Positions 19,293 to 27,272 of a stretch of DNA of 64,000 nucleotides are shown here, in pieces. The notes beneath the pieces are model-generated. The model had not been told where the DNA came from. It did not search any database and saw nothing but the letters and a program-made list of their open reading frames with translations. The stretch comes from Mariniblastus fucicola (GTDB lineage Bacteria > Planctomycetota > Planctomycetia > Pirellulales > Pirellulaceae): positions 1,116,001-1,180,000 of the forward strand of contig NZ_CP042912.1 in NCBI RefSeq assembly GCF_008087665.1, given 5' to 3'. Position 1 is the stretch's first letter. The number at the start of each line of letters is the position of its first letter. Position numbers and translations under genes: made by a program.

Positions 19293-19379
19293 TGGGTTGG
19301 CGTGGTTGAACAGGGGCAGTCTTGCTCCGCAGAATTAGGCTGCGTAGACGTAGTCTTCGCGTTTTGAGGCAACGATCGG

Positions 19380-20993
19380 TTACTTGGATTTGCGAATCTG
19401 GGCCATCAATCGTTCGCTCAGCCGGTTTGTGATTTCCGGATACTTGTCCGCGACGTTGGATGTTTCATGTGGGTCGGCTTCATGATCATATAGCTCAACA
19501 AAAACAGGCTCCGCATCTCGATCGCGATAGTCTCGCCAGGAAACCAGGCGGTAGCGATCCGTTCGCATCGTGTAACCCATCAGGTGTTCTTCGAAAAGTT
19601 CACGGTTCCATTTGTCACCCTGCTGTTTGATGATTTTCTTCTCGACTTGATTGATCAGCGGACCAAAAAATGTCTCACGCATGCCCACCGAGAGGGGATT
19701 AGCGGCCCACTCTCGCAAAGCCGGATTCGGATACTGGCTGAACGCTGCGTCCTTCCATTTTTGAGTCGGATCGTCAAGCAGCGGAACGAAGCTCTTGCCT
19801 TCCAGATGTTTTGGCAGCGAAATTCCTGCCAGTTCACACAGTGTCGGATAAATGTCGACCAGTTCCACCAACGCGTCCGTTTTCTGACCGCGAACTTGCA
19901 TGTCCGGAGTCCAGATCATCATCGGTACACGGGTCGCGATCTCGTAATTGGTCGCTTTACCCCACACGCCCATGTCGCCGAGATGCCAGCCATGGTCGCT
20001 CCAGATGATGATGATCGTATCGTCGCGCAGACCTTGCTCTTCCAGTACGTCCAGCAGAATTCCGATCTGAGCATCGACGTAGCTGACTGACGCAAGGTAA
20101 GCATGCTTCAGCGTGCGCGAAAGCTCTTCGTCGAGCGGTCCTTCTTTCGGGATACCGGCACGAACCCGCAGTTCGAACGACGCGTGCAAACCCATCGCGG
20201 CACCCCCATCAGGACTTTCCGATTCCGTCGCCATTGGGATTTTCGCTCGATCGTACATGTCCCAATACTTCTTGGGCGCAACCCAATTGAGATGTGGCAA
20301 CTTGTAACCCATCGCCAGAAAGAAAGGCTTTGACTTGTCCGCCGCCAACACCTTCATTGCTTCAATCGCACGCAAAGTGTTGTGACCATCCACGTAAGTC
20401 TCATCCGACACGTCGGCACTCTCGTACGCCGGTCCAATGCCGAGCCCTCGCTTTGCGGCCTCGCCGTACTTCTCGAACATCTTCTTGAAGTTTTCATTCC
20501 GCGATTTGATGTTTTCCGGCAAAGCATACCCAACCGGTTTCTTGATGCCTTTGATCGATTTCGGACAAGCGTAACTCCATGACCTGCCTTGATCGTCGTC
20601 GCCACGATGAAAGATCTTGCCGCTGTAGGCGGCCTCGTAGCCGTTGGCGATAAAGTGCTGCGGCAGCGTTACGACGTCGGGCTGAAGTTCCCGAAGCGAA
20701 ACGTAATTGTGAAACAACCCGGTCGTTTCAGGCCGCGTGCCCGTCATCAGACTTGCTCGTGAAGGGCGGCAAATCGCCTGCTGACAATATGCTCGATTGA
20801 AAAGCAAGCCTTGCGACGCAAGCTTGTTCATCGACGGCGTGACAGCAATCGGCGATCCATAGCAACCAAGCTCAGGTCGCAGATCATCGATCGCGATGAA
20901 CAGAATGTTTGGCTTTTCAGCCGCGGCAACATTGGGCAGCAGGGCGAAAACAAGCAACAGGAAGCACAAGCTGAATCGATGCGACGTGATCAT
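19380..20993 (-). CDS. Exported sulfatase, iduronate-2-sulfatase-like
   Basis: A type I sulfatase of 537 residues with a signal peptide ending near NVAAAEK. Metal ligands appear in NILFIAIDDLRPELGCYG. The formylglycine motif is CRPSR, within QQAICRPSRASLMTGTRP, so maturation by a formylglycine-generating enzyme is needed. IIIIWSDHGWHLGD supplies the second Asp/His metal site. The closest style is iduronate-2-sulfatase/choline-sulfatase subfamilies; the target is probably a sulfated algal polysaccharide (inference from the planctomycete context). First gene of the sulfatase-PSD1-DUF1501 run. Confidence 0.93.
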   Translation of the reverse strand: MITSHRFSLCFLLLVFALLPNVAAAEKPNILFIAIDDLRPELGCYGSPIAVTPSMNKLASQGLLFNRAYCQQAICRPSRASLMTGTRPETTGLFHNYVSLRELQPDVVTLPQHFIANGYEAAYSGKIFHRGDDDQGRSWSYACPKSIKGIKKPVGYALPENIKSRNENFKKMFEKYGEAAKRGLGIGPAYESADVSDETYVDGHNTLRAIEAMKVLAADKSKPFFLAMGYKLPHLNWVAPKKYWDMYDRAKIPMATESESPDGGAAMGLHASFELRVRAGIPKEGPLDEELSRTLKHAYLASVSYVDAQIGILLDVLEEQGLRDDTIIIIWSDHGWHLGDMGVWGKATNYEIATRVPMMIWTPDMQVRGQKTDALVELVDIYPTLCELAGISLPKHLEGKSFVPLLDDPTQKWKDAAFSQYPNPALREWAANPLSVGMRETFFGPLINQVEKKIIKQQGDKWNRELFEEHLMGYTMRTDRYRLVSWRDYRDRDAEPVFVELYDHEADPHETSNVADKYPEITNRLSERLMAQIRKSK

Positions 20994-21380
20994 GAGCTAA
21001 CTTTTCAGTAGGAGGTGGTAACGCCATCCTAGCAAAAATGGCGCGTGTCCATTTCATGGATTTTGTTGCAGTACCAGTCCAGCCAAACAACCTGACAAGG
21101 CAAATTTCGAGCTATCGATTCGACGCTATCGGTGGCCGATGGCAAGTCTGCAGATCAACGCCATCTGCATCGTTTGCAGATTGAGAACCCCGAAGATGAT
21201 TTCGCTTGCGTAAAAATTTCTGGTCACCGCAGCGAGAAGGTCGATCGCAAAAACGCCAAGGTCCAGCCTGGGCACTGTTTGGCAAACAAGCACCACGCGC
21301 CAGCGAGTGAGTCGGAAATTTGGGCGTATACTCACTCGCTGACGCATCGGGCTCGTATTTATCAGGCAGTGCCTGGCTAG
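20994..21380. other. Intergenic region with a long perfect hairpin
   Basis: No gene is supported in these 387 bp. It holds a 12-bp perfect inverted repeat, CAGCGAGTGAGT (21301-21312) with ACTCACTCGCTG (21330-21341), extended by three more pairs after one mismatch, with a 17-base spacer. It lies about 40 bp downstream of the FHA gene stop on the minus strand and may terminate that transcript. A weaker dyad, CGCCAT/ATGGCG, lies at 21022-21043 next to the sulfatase start. Confidence 0.55.
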
Positions 21381-21986
21381 TTAGTTCGACGGCTGACCGA
21401 TACGGTCGAGATACTCAGCGAGTCGAGCCTGGACTTCCACAATCTGCTGCCACATTTCTGCAGTGATTTCGATCGTTTGCTGGCGAGGTTTGACCTCTGC
21501 TTCGCTGACGATTTCGCGGACGTGGTGATGAAGAAAGTCGATGACTTCAGAAAGTTGAGCAGCCTGCCCCGGAGAAAGTCGCTCGGGAAGTTTTGGTGGC
21601 GTCGACTCAAAGATTGGAACGTCTTCGTGGCCCGAACCGCTGGCCTTGGAACCCGTTGCCGGACCGGACTTTTTCAGACGCTCCTGGATTTCCGCACGAG
21701 ATCCGTAAACGAGAGTGCTGCGACCAACTGTGATCAGGTCTCCATGGCGTAAAATTTTAAGCTGAATTTCTTCGTTGTTGACTCGTGAGCCGTTTGTGCT
21801 GTCCAGGTCCGTTAGCACAAGATCGTCGTGATCCATTTGAATACGCAAATGGACTCGGCTGACGCGTTCGTCGTTCAGTTGAATCGAATTGCCTTCTTCA
21901 CGACCGATGGTGATCGGAAGCGAGATGTCTTCGTAGATCTCTCCGCGGTTTGCACCGTCGAGCACTCGAAGCGTGATCTTGGTCAT
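21381..21986 (-). CDS. FHA-domain protein
   Basis: A 201-residue cytoplasmic protein whose first 95 residues form a forkhead-associated domain that binds phosphothreonine: ITIGREEGNSIQLNDERVSRVHLRI followed by DLDSTNGSRVN carries the conserved Gly-Arg, Ser-Arg-His-type and Asn-Gly residues. The rest is a low-complexity linker and a C-terminal helix. It probably reads Ser/Thr kinase signals, which fits the kinase-rich genome, but the partner kinase is not adjacent. Confidence 0.88.
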   Translation of the reverse strand: MTKITLRVLDGANRGEIYEDISLPITIGREEGNSIQLNDERVSRVHLRIQMDHDDLVLTDLDSTNGSRVNNEEIQLKILRHGDLITVGRSTLVYGSRAEIQERLKKSGPATGSKASGSGHEDVPIFESTPPKLPERLSPGQAAQLSEVIDFLHHHVREIVSEAEVKPRQQTIEITAEMWQQIVEVQARLAEYLDRIGQPSN

Positions 21987-22372
21987 TCGTCTGCCTTGTT
22001 TTGAGGATCAACGATGACGCATTTGACATGCTCTCGATCGCTCTGGTCCAACGGGTGGGACGCAACGGTGATGCTGGGACTGGAAGGGAAACTGCCTGAA
22101 ATTCCGATTGCGTTCACTTCCAATACTAACACAACAAGCAAAAAAATCGCGGGTTTATCCGCTCCGATGCAGAAAAGAACCGGTTGCAGGACGATTTCAC
22201 CCCCTTAAATCGTCGCAAGCCCAAACGTCGACACTCAAGGTTTGCGAAACAGGGGATGCTGTAGTCTTGATCGGGTTAGATCGCTACTCGAAAGTCGATT
22301 GTGTTCGTTGTCGAAAAAACAAGACTCTTGCCGCTTTCCTCAGAAAATCAAATCCGCTATTATTCATGCCAC
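21987..22372. other. Intergenic region upstream of tRNA-Arg
   Basis: No protein-like frame is seen. TATTAT at 22358-22363 is well placed to be the -10 box of the tRNA gene, which begins 9 bases later, but no good -35 hexamer was found at the right spacing. Confidence 0.4.
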
Positions 22373-22446
22373 GCACCCGTGGCTCAACTGGATAGAGCAT
22401 CGGTCTTCGGAACCGAGGGTTGCAGGTTCGAATCCTGCCGGGTGTA
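22373..22446 (+). tRNA. tRNA-Arg (anticodon UCG)
   Basis: A complete cloverleaf of 74 nt: acceptor GCACCCG/CGGGTGT (first pair G-U), D stem GCTC/GAGC, anticodon stem TCGGT/ACCGA with loop CTTCGGA giving anticodon TCG, T arm GCAGG/CCTGC with loop TTCGAAT, discriminator A. CCA is not encoded. It reads CGA codons. It sits at the junction between the chromosomal backbone and the plasmid-like island, a classic integration position, although no duplicated 3' end was found elsewhere in the window. Confidence 0.95.
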
Positions 22447-22460
22447 CTTTTTGAGCAAAC

Positions 22461-22494
22461 AAAAACCGAGGTCAAATCTGATCTCGGTTTTTTC
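22461..22494 (+). terminator. Intrinsic terminator after tRNA-Arg
   Basis: AAAAACCGAG pairs with CTCGGTTTTT around a 12-base loop and runs directly into TTTTTT, 14 nt after the tRNA. Confidence 0.85.
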
Positions 22495-22517
22495 ATGCGC
22501 AGTCCCCTCCTCCCGAG

Positions 22518-22543
22518 CGACCCACTAATCGACCCACTAATTC
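22518..22543. repeat. Tandem 12-bp repeat, candidate attachment-site sequence
   Basis: CGACCCACTAAT occurs twice in tandem (22518-22529, 22530-22541). The second copy with flanks, ATCGACCCACTAATTC at 22528-22543, recurs exactly at 54527-54542. It lies just after the tRNA terminator at the island's left edge. An att role is inference. Confidence 0.4.
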
Positions 22544-22967
22544 AATTTTTTTGTAAGCACTCTCCACGATTGATTCATGGACCGAGGATTCTTGCCCAGC
22601 TCTCCAGCAGCAGAAACGTGCTACAGACGAAGCACATACAAGTTGCCGGGGCTCAAAAATTCACTGGAAAGGCTAATCGACCGGAAACGCTTTGATCGCG
22701 TACCCAATCGTCATGTCTATTAACTTTCGCCCGCACGTGGTGAGTTTGGGTTGCTTTGTGCTGCCTCATTTTAATTCGCCGGTTCAACCGTCAAGAACAG
22801 CTCGCTGCGTGGCACAACCAACGGTTCGACGCCGCCCCTTGGGACGACATCGAACCGGGGAGCCAAAAGCACGCTCGCGATCTTGACTGGTCGACTTGCG
22901 GCTCATTGGAAATGGGCTGCACTTCGCAACACCAAGCGAAGGCGTTTTATTTTCTTCCCCACATCCC

Positions 22968-23372
22968 ATGGGCAATTCTTTCAATGGTTCAGCCGTACCA
23001 GATAACGGCTACCCTCAAGCGGCAGAAACGATTTTCGTTGAAACGCTAATCCCCTTTCACTTCGATCTGCCGTCCGGCAATGAAGCACTGGTTCACTACC
23101 GAATGCAAGAAATCGAATTTAGTGACAAGCGATCTAGCTGGAGGTTTACTCCCAGCGATCGAAAGCCGTTCCTGATCACTCCCGGAGCCGAGCAAGCAAT
23201 CGGCATTGGCCTGGCCTACGAATGCCTGACACGACTCCACGGTTTGGCAAAGCTTCACAATGGCATCGACTACATGCAAAAGTTCGAGATCCTCGAGTCG
23301 GATATCACCGTCTGGTTCATCGAGGATGGCGACGGTGGAGCAATCACCGCTTTGCTGCCATCGGAGTACTAA
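22968..23372 (+). CDS. Hypothetical mobile-element protein
   Basis: 134 residues from ATG 22968 (MGNSFNGSAVPDNGYPQA). No family recognised. The composition is protein-like (ETIFVETLIPFHFDLPSGNE, ITVWFIEDGDGGAITALLP). The start has no Shine-Dalgarno sequence but a pyrimidine-rich leader (TTTTCTTCCCC, then 8 bases, then ATG) shared with several genes in this island. The frame is open to 22896, so a longer N-terminus is possible. First gene of the island. Confidence 0.6.
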   Translation: MGNSFNGSAVPDNGYPQAAETIFVETLIPFHFDLPSGNEALVHYRMQEIEFSDKRSSWRFTPSDRKPFLITPGAEQAIGIGLAYECLTRLHGLAKLHNGIDYMQKFEILESDITVWFIEDGDGGAITALLPSEY

Positions 23373-23410
23373 GCCGACTCCCCTCTTCTATTTCTTTTCC
23401 AATCAAAACT

Positions 23411-23641
23411 ATGGAACCAAATGCAAACATCAAACAGTGGATCGAGCTATCGAGACAGCACGGCGGAAAGCCGGGGGAAGCTCGCGTGCTTCCTATCGCA
23501 CGGCACAAAAGCAAGTACTACTTCATTGACGACCGTATGCGACAGCTGCGAAACGTCGAAGACTTCAATGATTCGATCAGCTTCAAAACCAACGGCGAGC
23601 TACTCAGCTTCAAAATGAATCAATGTTCGATCATCACCTAA
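23411..23641 (+). CDS. Small hypothetical protein
   Basis: 76 residues beginning MEPNANIKQWIELSRQHGG. Basic/acidic balanced, no membrane segment, with a central ARHKSKYYFIDDRMRQLRNV. Family unknown. The leader before ATG is pyrimidine-rich (TTTCTTTTCC) with no Shine-Dalgarno. The stop codon leads directly into a terminator hairpin. Confidence 0.6.
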   Translation: MEPNANIKQWIELSRQHGGKPGEARVLPIARHKSKYYFIDDRMRQLRNVEDFNDSISFKTNGELLSFKMNQCSIIT

Positions 23642-23661
23642 GGGGCATTCGCCCCTTTTTT
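23641..23661 (+). terminator. Intrinsic terminator
   Basis: AGGGGC, loop ATTC, GCCCCT, then TTTTT: a compact GC stem with a U-run immediately after the preceding stop codon. Confidence 0.9.
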
Positions 23662-23691
23662 CATGCGCCACAAATAAAGAAGGAATATTTT

Positions 23692-23814
23692 ATGAGCTGC
23701 GGTAGGTGTGAGGCTAAAACTCGCCGCCCCGCTGGCTGGTGGATCCCCTTCGCAGACACGATTCCATCGATCTCGCTTCGCTACTCCCCTACCTCAGGTC
23801 GCGGCTTCGAATGA
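23692..23814 (+). CDS. Very small Cys-pair hypothetical protein
   Basis: 40 residues beginning MSCGRCEAKTRRPAGWW. ATG is preceded by AAGGAAT at good spacing. A CxxC near the N-terminus could bind metal. The length is too short for certainty, but the frame lies alone after a terminator and has its own ribosome site. Confidence 0.45.
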   Translation: MSCGRCEAKTRRPAGWWIPFADTIPSISLRYSPTSGRGFE

Positions 23815-24276
23815 CTGGCCCGCCGAGTTAAGCAACGAGTGTCGTTGAGCTTGTTCACTTGACTTGTTCATCTTCACGTCGAAGACGCGTCATCGACACG
23901 GCCATTGGCACGCCAGTGCGTTTTGCAAAATGAGTATGCCGCTCTATCAAGCCAAAACAAACCTCACATCAGCTCGTCACGGTGCTAGTTCAAACTCCCC
24001 TCTTCACGCGTCACGAGCTAGCTACTGACGAGTCACCAATGACACTGCCACGGTAACGCTGACGAGTTCATTTTGCCGAGCTGCAACGTGCGCACTTGCC
24101 AATGATCGCGACCATGGCAAGCCATACCGCGTTGGTTGAGCGTGCAAATATTGTGTTCCCCCCACCAATAGCTAGCGATAGACACGTTCAACACAAGCCC
24201 GCGAGCTTGGCAAGTCGTTTTGCTGGGCGCCGAGTCCATCCCGCGCTACACTGGGCACGCTCATACTCCCCTACCC
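23815..24276. other. Non-coding region rich in short dyads upstream of the replication genes
   Basis: No convincing frame in 462 bp. Several short inverted repeats are visible: CAACGA/TCGTTG around GTG (about 23832), the near-palindrome CATTGGCACGCCAGTG (about 23903-23918), ATGGC/GCCAT (about 24115), and oppositely oriented GCAAAATGA elements near 23926 and 24070. Its position just before the HTH and initiator genes suggests a regulatory or origin-accessory role; this is inference. Confidence 0.4.
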
Positions 24277-24849
24277 ATGACTGAACAATTCTTGAGCCTC
24301 AAAGAGGCTGCACAACACACTGGCAAGTCGCACAGTTCGCTCCGCCGGTTCCTCGAGAAAATCACCAAGGCCGACGATCATTCCGATCGCGGCCTGATCC
24401 AACCAGACGTCACTGAGGTTGCCCGCCTGCACGCAGAAAACCATCCGTTCTCGTGGCGAGTTAGCACGGTGCTACTGGATCGTGAGTTTGCGAAACAGGG
24501 GAGCGGTGAATCAGACACAACGAAAAGTACTTCGCAAGCTTCTGAGACGGCCTATCAACTACTCAGCAAAACTATTGAGATGTTGCAAACAGAGCTTGCT
24601 GCAAAGAATAAACAAATCGACGAATTTCTCGCTCGACAAAAAGAAACAAACATTCTCATGTTGCCAAAGGGGCAACAGCAGGCGGGCAGGAACGACGAAG
24701 CGGTGACGGTATACACAAGCAGCACCGAGGAAGAGGGAAGTAAGCCCTCCCAATCCAACTCTGATCAAGACTCTACACCTGATCCGCAATCCAAACAAAA
24801 AAGAGAATCGCTTTGGGATAAAATGCGAAAGCCACTTTTTCAACGCTAA
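24277..24849 (+). CDS. HTH and coiled-coil protein in the replication module
   Basis: 190 residues. The N-terminus (FLSLKEAAQHTGKSHSSLRRFLEKI, about 4-28) resembles an excisionase/MerR-type helix-turn-helix. A coiled-coil segment (about 95-125, LLSKTIEMLQTELAAKNKQIDE) follows, then a Ser/Gln-rich low-complexity tail. The architecture recalls plasmid KfrA or replication-accessory proteins. Its stop is immediately followed by the initiator ATG, so the two are co-translated. The leader before the ATG is C/T-rich without Shine-Dalgarno. Confidence 0.6.
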   Translation: MTEQFLSLKEAAQHTGKSHSSLRRFLEKITKADDHSDRGLIQPDVTEVARLHAENHPFSWRVSTVLLDREFAKQGSGESDTTKSTSQASETAYQLLSKTIEMLQTELAAKNKQIDEFLARQKETNILMLPKGQQQAGRNDEAVTVYTSSTEEEGSKPSQSNSDQDSTPDPQSKQKRESLWDKMRKPLFQR

Positions 24850-26472
24850 ATGAATCACCATGCCGTTATCCCACAGGCATCAAAAGCGTCAATAAAGCAA
24901 GACGCCGCTGCAGAGCAGCGGGCGGAAATCTTTCGTGGCTTCGAACCACTGAACTCCAACTACGTCTACTGCCCCAATCAGTTCTTCGATATCTGCCTTA
25001 AAAGCAGCTCACGTGGCATGGTTCGAATTGTCGCCTACATCCTTCGACAAACGCTTGGTTGGCTGGATGAAAACGGGCAGCCCGTCAATCAAAGGGTGAA
25101 GGTCAGTTATCAGGACCTTATCACCAAGGCGGGCGTCAGCAGGGGAGCGATCAGCAAGGCACTTCAGCTTGCTGTCGCAAGTGGTTTTCTTGATTGCTGT
25201 GTGATTGGAAACGCCAACGCCAAGGGGCGTTCAAGTCAGTCAGCTGAGTACACCCTGCGATGGGACGAAAACGGAGAGTACACGGGAACCTACGACCGTT
25301 TTGAAGGCTTCTTTGCTGGTGACGGCAACCGCACACCGGTTCCAAACTCTTTTTTCGACAGCGTTATCCCTGCTGAAAATCTCGCCGTCGTGAAAGTTGT
25401 CGGGGCAGTGATTCGACACACCGTCGGTTACCAAACTCAATTCGGCGGAAGGCGAAAGGTAACGCCGCTTTCCTGTTCATTCATTCAGCGGTACACCAAC
25501 TTGTCGAACCGCCGCAACCTTATCGCAGCGATCCGCCGAGCAGAATCGGCAGGCTACATCACTAAAGAGAAAGCTGGATCTTTCTCGCCAGTTCCTTCAG
25601 AACAATCGGCAACCAGTTACAGCATTCGCTGGCTTCAAACAAACAAAAATTCCGATAGCGGTTCAAAAATGACACCAGCCGCGCAACAGTTCAAAAATGA
25701 CACCAGCAACGGTTCACGAATGACACCAGCGGAACGGTTCAAAAATGACACCAGTATAGAAATAACAAATTCAAATAAAATTCTTAAACAACAAACTGCT
25801 GCTGCAGATTTGAAAACCAGAAACCAATTGATTGAAGTTGGTTTTGATGACGCAACAGCCAACGATCTCATCGAGAAGAGGGGAGTTGCAGTTGCCCAAA
25901 AACAGCTCGACTGGATTGATGCACGTAAACCCGAGAATCGCTCGGCGATGCTACGGAGAGCGATCGAAGAAGATTGGTCGGAGCCAGCTTCGTTCGCAGT
26001 AAAGCAAAAGCTTGCAGACGCTCGCAAACGCGATGCGATGCGAGATGCAGCGAAGCGTTCGGAAGAAAGGATTATCAATCAGCGAAAAGCAGCGAGGGCG
26101 AGCCGCAAGAGCCGATTGCTGACCGAATGGGACAAAGCCACTCACTCAGAACGAGCCGAATGGATTGCTGCGGCGGCCAAGCGTCAAACGGCCACGATGC
26201 TGCAGCAGATCATTGCCAAGCAAAATCCAACAACCGAAAAGCCGCACGCTCAAGTCCTTGATGAAATCGCGTTTGCGAAGTCACTCCCGGCGGTTACCGA
26301 ACCAGCCTCACTGCCTGTCGAACCATCGGCTGCGGAACAACCGAAGACGCAACCACAAAGCTCAGCAATCGAGTCGAAACCGAACTCGCTTCGCTCACCA
26401 CGAACAAAAAAACGTCGACCGAAATGGCGTCGTTTTGAAGCCCACCCGAAACCTACAAGGCGACCGGGATGA
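24850..26472 (+). CDS. Replication initiator with two phage-O-like winged-helix domains
   Basis: 540 residues. Residues about 35-125 match the phage replication protein O N-terminal pattern: NYVYCPNQFFDICLKSSSRG, VRIVAYILRQTLGW, then VSYQDLITKAGVSRGAISKAL. A second, diverged copy follows at about 160-255 (TPVPNSFFDSVIPAENLAVV, AVIRHTVGYQTQFGG, IQRYTNLSNRRNLIAAI). A linker with repeated FKNDTS follows (about 270-302), encoded by iteron-like DNA repeats. The C-terminal half is charged and helical, ending in a basic RSPRTKKRRPKWRR tail. Predicted to bind the origin within its own gene and recruit helicase. No Walker motif is seen, so the helicase or loader must come from the host. Confidence 0.7.
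   Translation: MNHHAVIPQASKASIKQDAAAEQRAEIFRGFEPLNSNYVYCPNQFFDICLKSSSRGMVRIVAYILRQTLGWLDENGQPVNQRVKVSYQDLITKAGVSRGAISKALQLAVASGFLDCCVIGNANAKGRSSQSAEYTLRWDENGEYTGTYDRFEGFFAGDGNRTPVPNSFFDSVIPAENLAVVKVVGAVIRHTVGYQTQFGGRRKVTPLSCSFIQRYTNLSNRRNLIAAIRRAESAGYITKEKAGSFSPVPSEQSATSYSIRWLQTNKNSDSGSKMTPAAQQFKNDTSNGSRMTPAERFKNDTSIEITNSNKILKQQTAAADLKTRNQLIEVGFDDATANDLIEKRGVAVAQKQLDWIDARKPENRSAMLRRAIEEDWSEPASFAVKQKLADARKRDAMRDAAKRSEERIINQRKAARASRKSRLLTEWDKATHSERAEWIAAAAKRQTATMLQQIIAKQNPTTEKPHAQVLDEIAFAKSLPAVTEPASLPVEPSAAEQPKTQPQSSAIESKPNSLRSPRTKKRRPKWRRFEAHPKPTRRPG
25661..25800 (+). repeat. Four iteron-like repeats plus AT-rich tract inside the initiator gene (candidate oriV)
   Basis: GTTCAAAAATGACACCAG or a two-base variant starts at 25661, 25689, 25712 and 25737 (spacing 28, 23 and 25 bp, all same orientation). 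Directly downstream, 25755-25800 is strongly AT-rich. Four approximately 18-bp iterons followed by an AT-rich unwinding region inside the initiator gene is the layout of phage lambda ori in gene O. Confidence 0.6.
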
Positions 26473-26567
26473 TGACCTTTGATCAGGTCGTCCAACATGT
26501 CACTCAACAGGTCGACGCAATCGAACCTGTTCACCGCTCGGCACAGCCAAGAAAGCCCCACGACGAG

Positions 26568-26694
26568 GGCGGGGGCGTCGACGTCCTAACGTCCGCGACC
26601 CGGGCGGCTTCCGACTATCGCATGGAATGCGGCGTACACCGCCCGGGTCGCGGCCTTTGCTCCCCTTCGGTCGCTCGTCCTCGACGCCCCCGCC
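26568..26694. repeat. Triply nested GC-rich inverted repeat
   Basis: In the non-coding gap after the initiator gene three inverted repeats are nested. The outer is GGCGGGGGCGTCGA (26568-26581) with TCGACGCCCCCGCC (26681-26694). The middle is CCGCGACCCGGGCGG (26593-26607) with its exact complement (26639-26653). The inner is CGCAT/ATGCG (26619-26631). All are perfect. The region is far more GC-rich than its surroundings. Role unknown; see findings. Confidence 0.85.
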
Positions 26695-27272
26695 GCACAC
26701 CACTTTACCACGGTGGAACCGCCCCTCATTGCCGGCGAAGCCAGCGGTTGACGCCCAGATTGACACATCAGTTGTATGAACCAAAATAGTAAATAACTTT
26801 GCGGTCGATTTTCAGAGAGGTTCGCAATGAATCAAGTTTGGGCATTTCGTCTTTTCGTTTTCCTTCTGGTCATGTGCATTGACGGGTCAGTCTTGAGCGC
26901 CCAGCAAAGGTTTTCTGCCCCTGGGCTTACCAATGCACGGCGATTGATCGAATCTCGGCAGAGAAAGATCATGTTCGCAATGCACCCAACAGTTGCTGAC
27001 AAAGATGCCATATCACTTGAATACCTCGGTTGCGAAGTTGAAGGAGCCAACGTCAGCTATAAATACAAATTCCGCTTTAAGGGATTTGATGGCAAGCAGA
27101 GTGCGACCATGAAATTCACGTTTCACAACAATGGACTGTTCAGATCAATCGAGACAGTCGACTATACGTCACAGTTAGTTGCTCCATTTACTGCTGCTGA
27201 TCTTGTAATTGACTTGTTGCGAGACATGGTAAAAGAAGATGCGAAACTCAAAGACGACGCTTTGATGACTAA

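Noticed and set aside
22373-22446. tRNA 3' end duplicated as a right attachment site
   Set aside because: No second copy of the T-arm/acceptor sequence was found near 44.8-45.0 kb or 54.5 kb by eye.
26568-26694. Nested repeat as a CRISPR or integron attC array
   Set aside because: There are no regularly spaced direct repeats and no cas or integron integrase motifs; only a single structure is present.
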